From an uncultured Gemmatimonadales bacterium (GTDB lineage Bacteria; Gemmatimonadota; Gemmatimonadetes; Longimicrobiales; Gaopeijiaceae): DNA of 7,960 nt. The notes beneath the pieces were generated by a model. That model made no database searches. It was not told the DNA's origin and saw only the letters and a program-made list of their open reading frames with translations. The number at the start of each line of letters is the position of its first letter. Within the stretch, counting starts at the first letter, position 1. Below are positions 7,410 through 7,960 of this stretch, in pieces. The stretch is taken from contig CALJLC010000193.1 in NCBI GenBank assembly GCA_937982605.1, positions 1 through 7,960 on the forward strand, in the 5' to 3' direction. The position numbers and the translations under genes are program-made.

Positions 7410-7931
7410 GTGAGGATCGTCGCCGGCCGCCACGCCGGGCGGCACCTCACCTCTCCGGGGCGAAAGGTGCGCCCCACGCCCGAAGACGTGCGGGCCCGGG
7501 CGCTCGACCTCGTGGCCGACGTTCCCGAGGCGGCTCGCGTCCTCGACCTCTTCGCCGGCTCCGGCGCGGTCGGGCTCGAGGCCCTGTCCCGGGGGGCGCG
7601 CTCGGCCGACTTCGTCGAGAACGGCGCGGTCGCCCTGCACGCGCTCAAGGCCAACGTGGCGGCGCTCCGCGTGGGCAAGCGCACCCGCATCTTCAAGAAG
7701 GACGTCGTGCCCTGGATCGAAGGGCTCGAGCCGGGGACCTACGACGTGGCGTACGTGGATCCGCCGTACGGCTCGCGGAAGCTGGACCGCGTCGTGGAAC
7801 GCTGGCTCGAGGTGCCCTTTGCCCGCGTGCTGATCCTCGAGCACGACAAGGCGCACCCCCTCCCCGACGGCGCACGCGGCAAGCGGTACGACTTCGCGGG
7901 CCCGACGCGCCTGACCGTCCTGCGTGGCTGA
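7410..7931 (+). CDS. rsmD: 16S rRNA (guanine(966)-N2)-methyltransferase RsmD
   Basis: RsmD transfers a methyl group from S-adenosylmethionine to N2 of G966 of 16S rRNA during 30S assembly, in the cytoplasm. The 173-residue product opens with MRIVAGRHAGRHL and RPTPEDVR, which match the family's N-terminal pattern and support the GTG start at 7410. The SAM-binding motif I is VLDLFAGSGA (residues 44-53), followed by GLEALSRGA and FVE (68-70). The catalytic motif DPPY is at 117-120. The protein is somewhat shorter than the E. coli enzyme (about 198 residues), and the usual REALF stretch after the RPT motif reads RARALDL here. No good Shine-Dalgarno sequence is seen, only a GGGGG close to the start. 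In many bacteria rsmD is followed by coaD, but the window ends before that can be tested. Confidence 0.93.
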   Translation: MRIVAGRHAGRHLTSPGRKVRPTPEDVRARALDLVADVPEAARVLDLFAGSGAVGLEALSRGARSADFVENGAVALHALKANVAALRVGKRTRIFKKDVVPWIEGLEPGTYDVAYVDPPYGSRKLDRVVERWLEVPFARVLILEHDKAHPLPDGARGKRYDFAGPTRLTVLRG

Positions 7932-7960
7932 GGGACCGCGCCCGGTGCCACAGCCACGCA

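Noticed and set aside
5419..7413. Several long plus-strand frames opposite the MutS-like gene
   Set aside because: None has a recognisable motif, and their composition is typical of reverse-complement translation of a high-GC gene.
7924..7960. Possible start of the next gene (GTG overlapping the end of rsmD, open to the window edge)
   Set aside because: Only about 12 codons are visible, with no Shine-Dalgarno sequence or recognisable motif. coaD is a common neighbour of rsmD, but nothing here supports that call.

Overview
The window is a compact, high-GC bacterial chromosome segment. Third codon positions are almost all G or C, which keeps spurious ORFs open in other frames. It carries no RNA genes, insertion sequences or CRISPR. 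The ABC permease/M1 peptidase fusion is an architecture I know from Bacteroidota and Gemmatimonadota. Together with the high GC and a lipoprotein signal, this suggests a Gemmatimonadota-like Gram-negative bacterium. That placement is inference, not proof.

Layout. (1) Positions 1-492 (+) hold the C-terminal part of an ABC transporter ATPase, cut by the window edge. (2) Two bases later, behind a clear AGGAGG ribosome binding site, comes a very long reading frame (495-4139, +). It encodes two tandem ABC-2-type membrane modules fused to an extracytoplasmic M1-family zinc aminopeptidase. An in-frame TAG at 3204-3206 splits this frame, and the same frame continues with all catalytic residues intact. 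(3) After a small hairpin, a separate (+) gene at 4213-5385 encodes a probable lipoprotein with a metzincin-type zinc motif (HExxHxxGxxH) and a Met-turn candidate. (4) Converging on it, 5395-7335 (-) encodes a membrane-anchored MutS-like ATPase that lacks the mismatch-recognition domain. (5) Divergent from that, 7410-7931 (+) encodes RsmD, the 16S rRNA guanine-N2 methyltransferase.

How the genes relate. The ATPase and the fused permease are translationally close and should form one transporter: an ATPase dimer under a single polypeptide that supplies both membrane halves and carries a peptidase on the far side of the membrane. The lipoprotein protease next door may be another envelope hydrolase, but the hairpin and gap suggest it is a separate unit. 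The MutS-like gene and rsmD are divergent and have no evident functional link.

The main item for follow-up is the amber codon inside the M1 domain. It sits in a short patch (about 3192-3248) with codon use unlike its flanks. This could be a real nonsense mutation or pseudogene, a sequence error, or readthrough. The sequence alone cannot decide.
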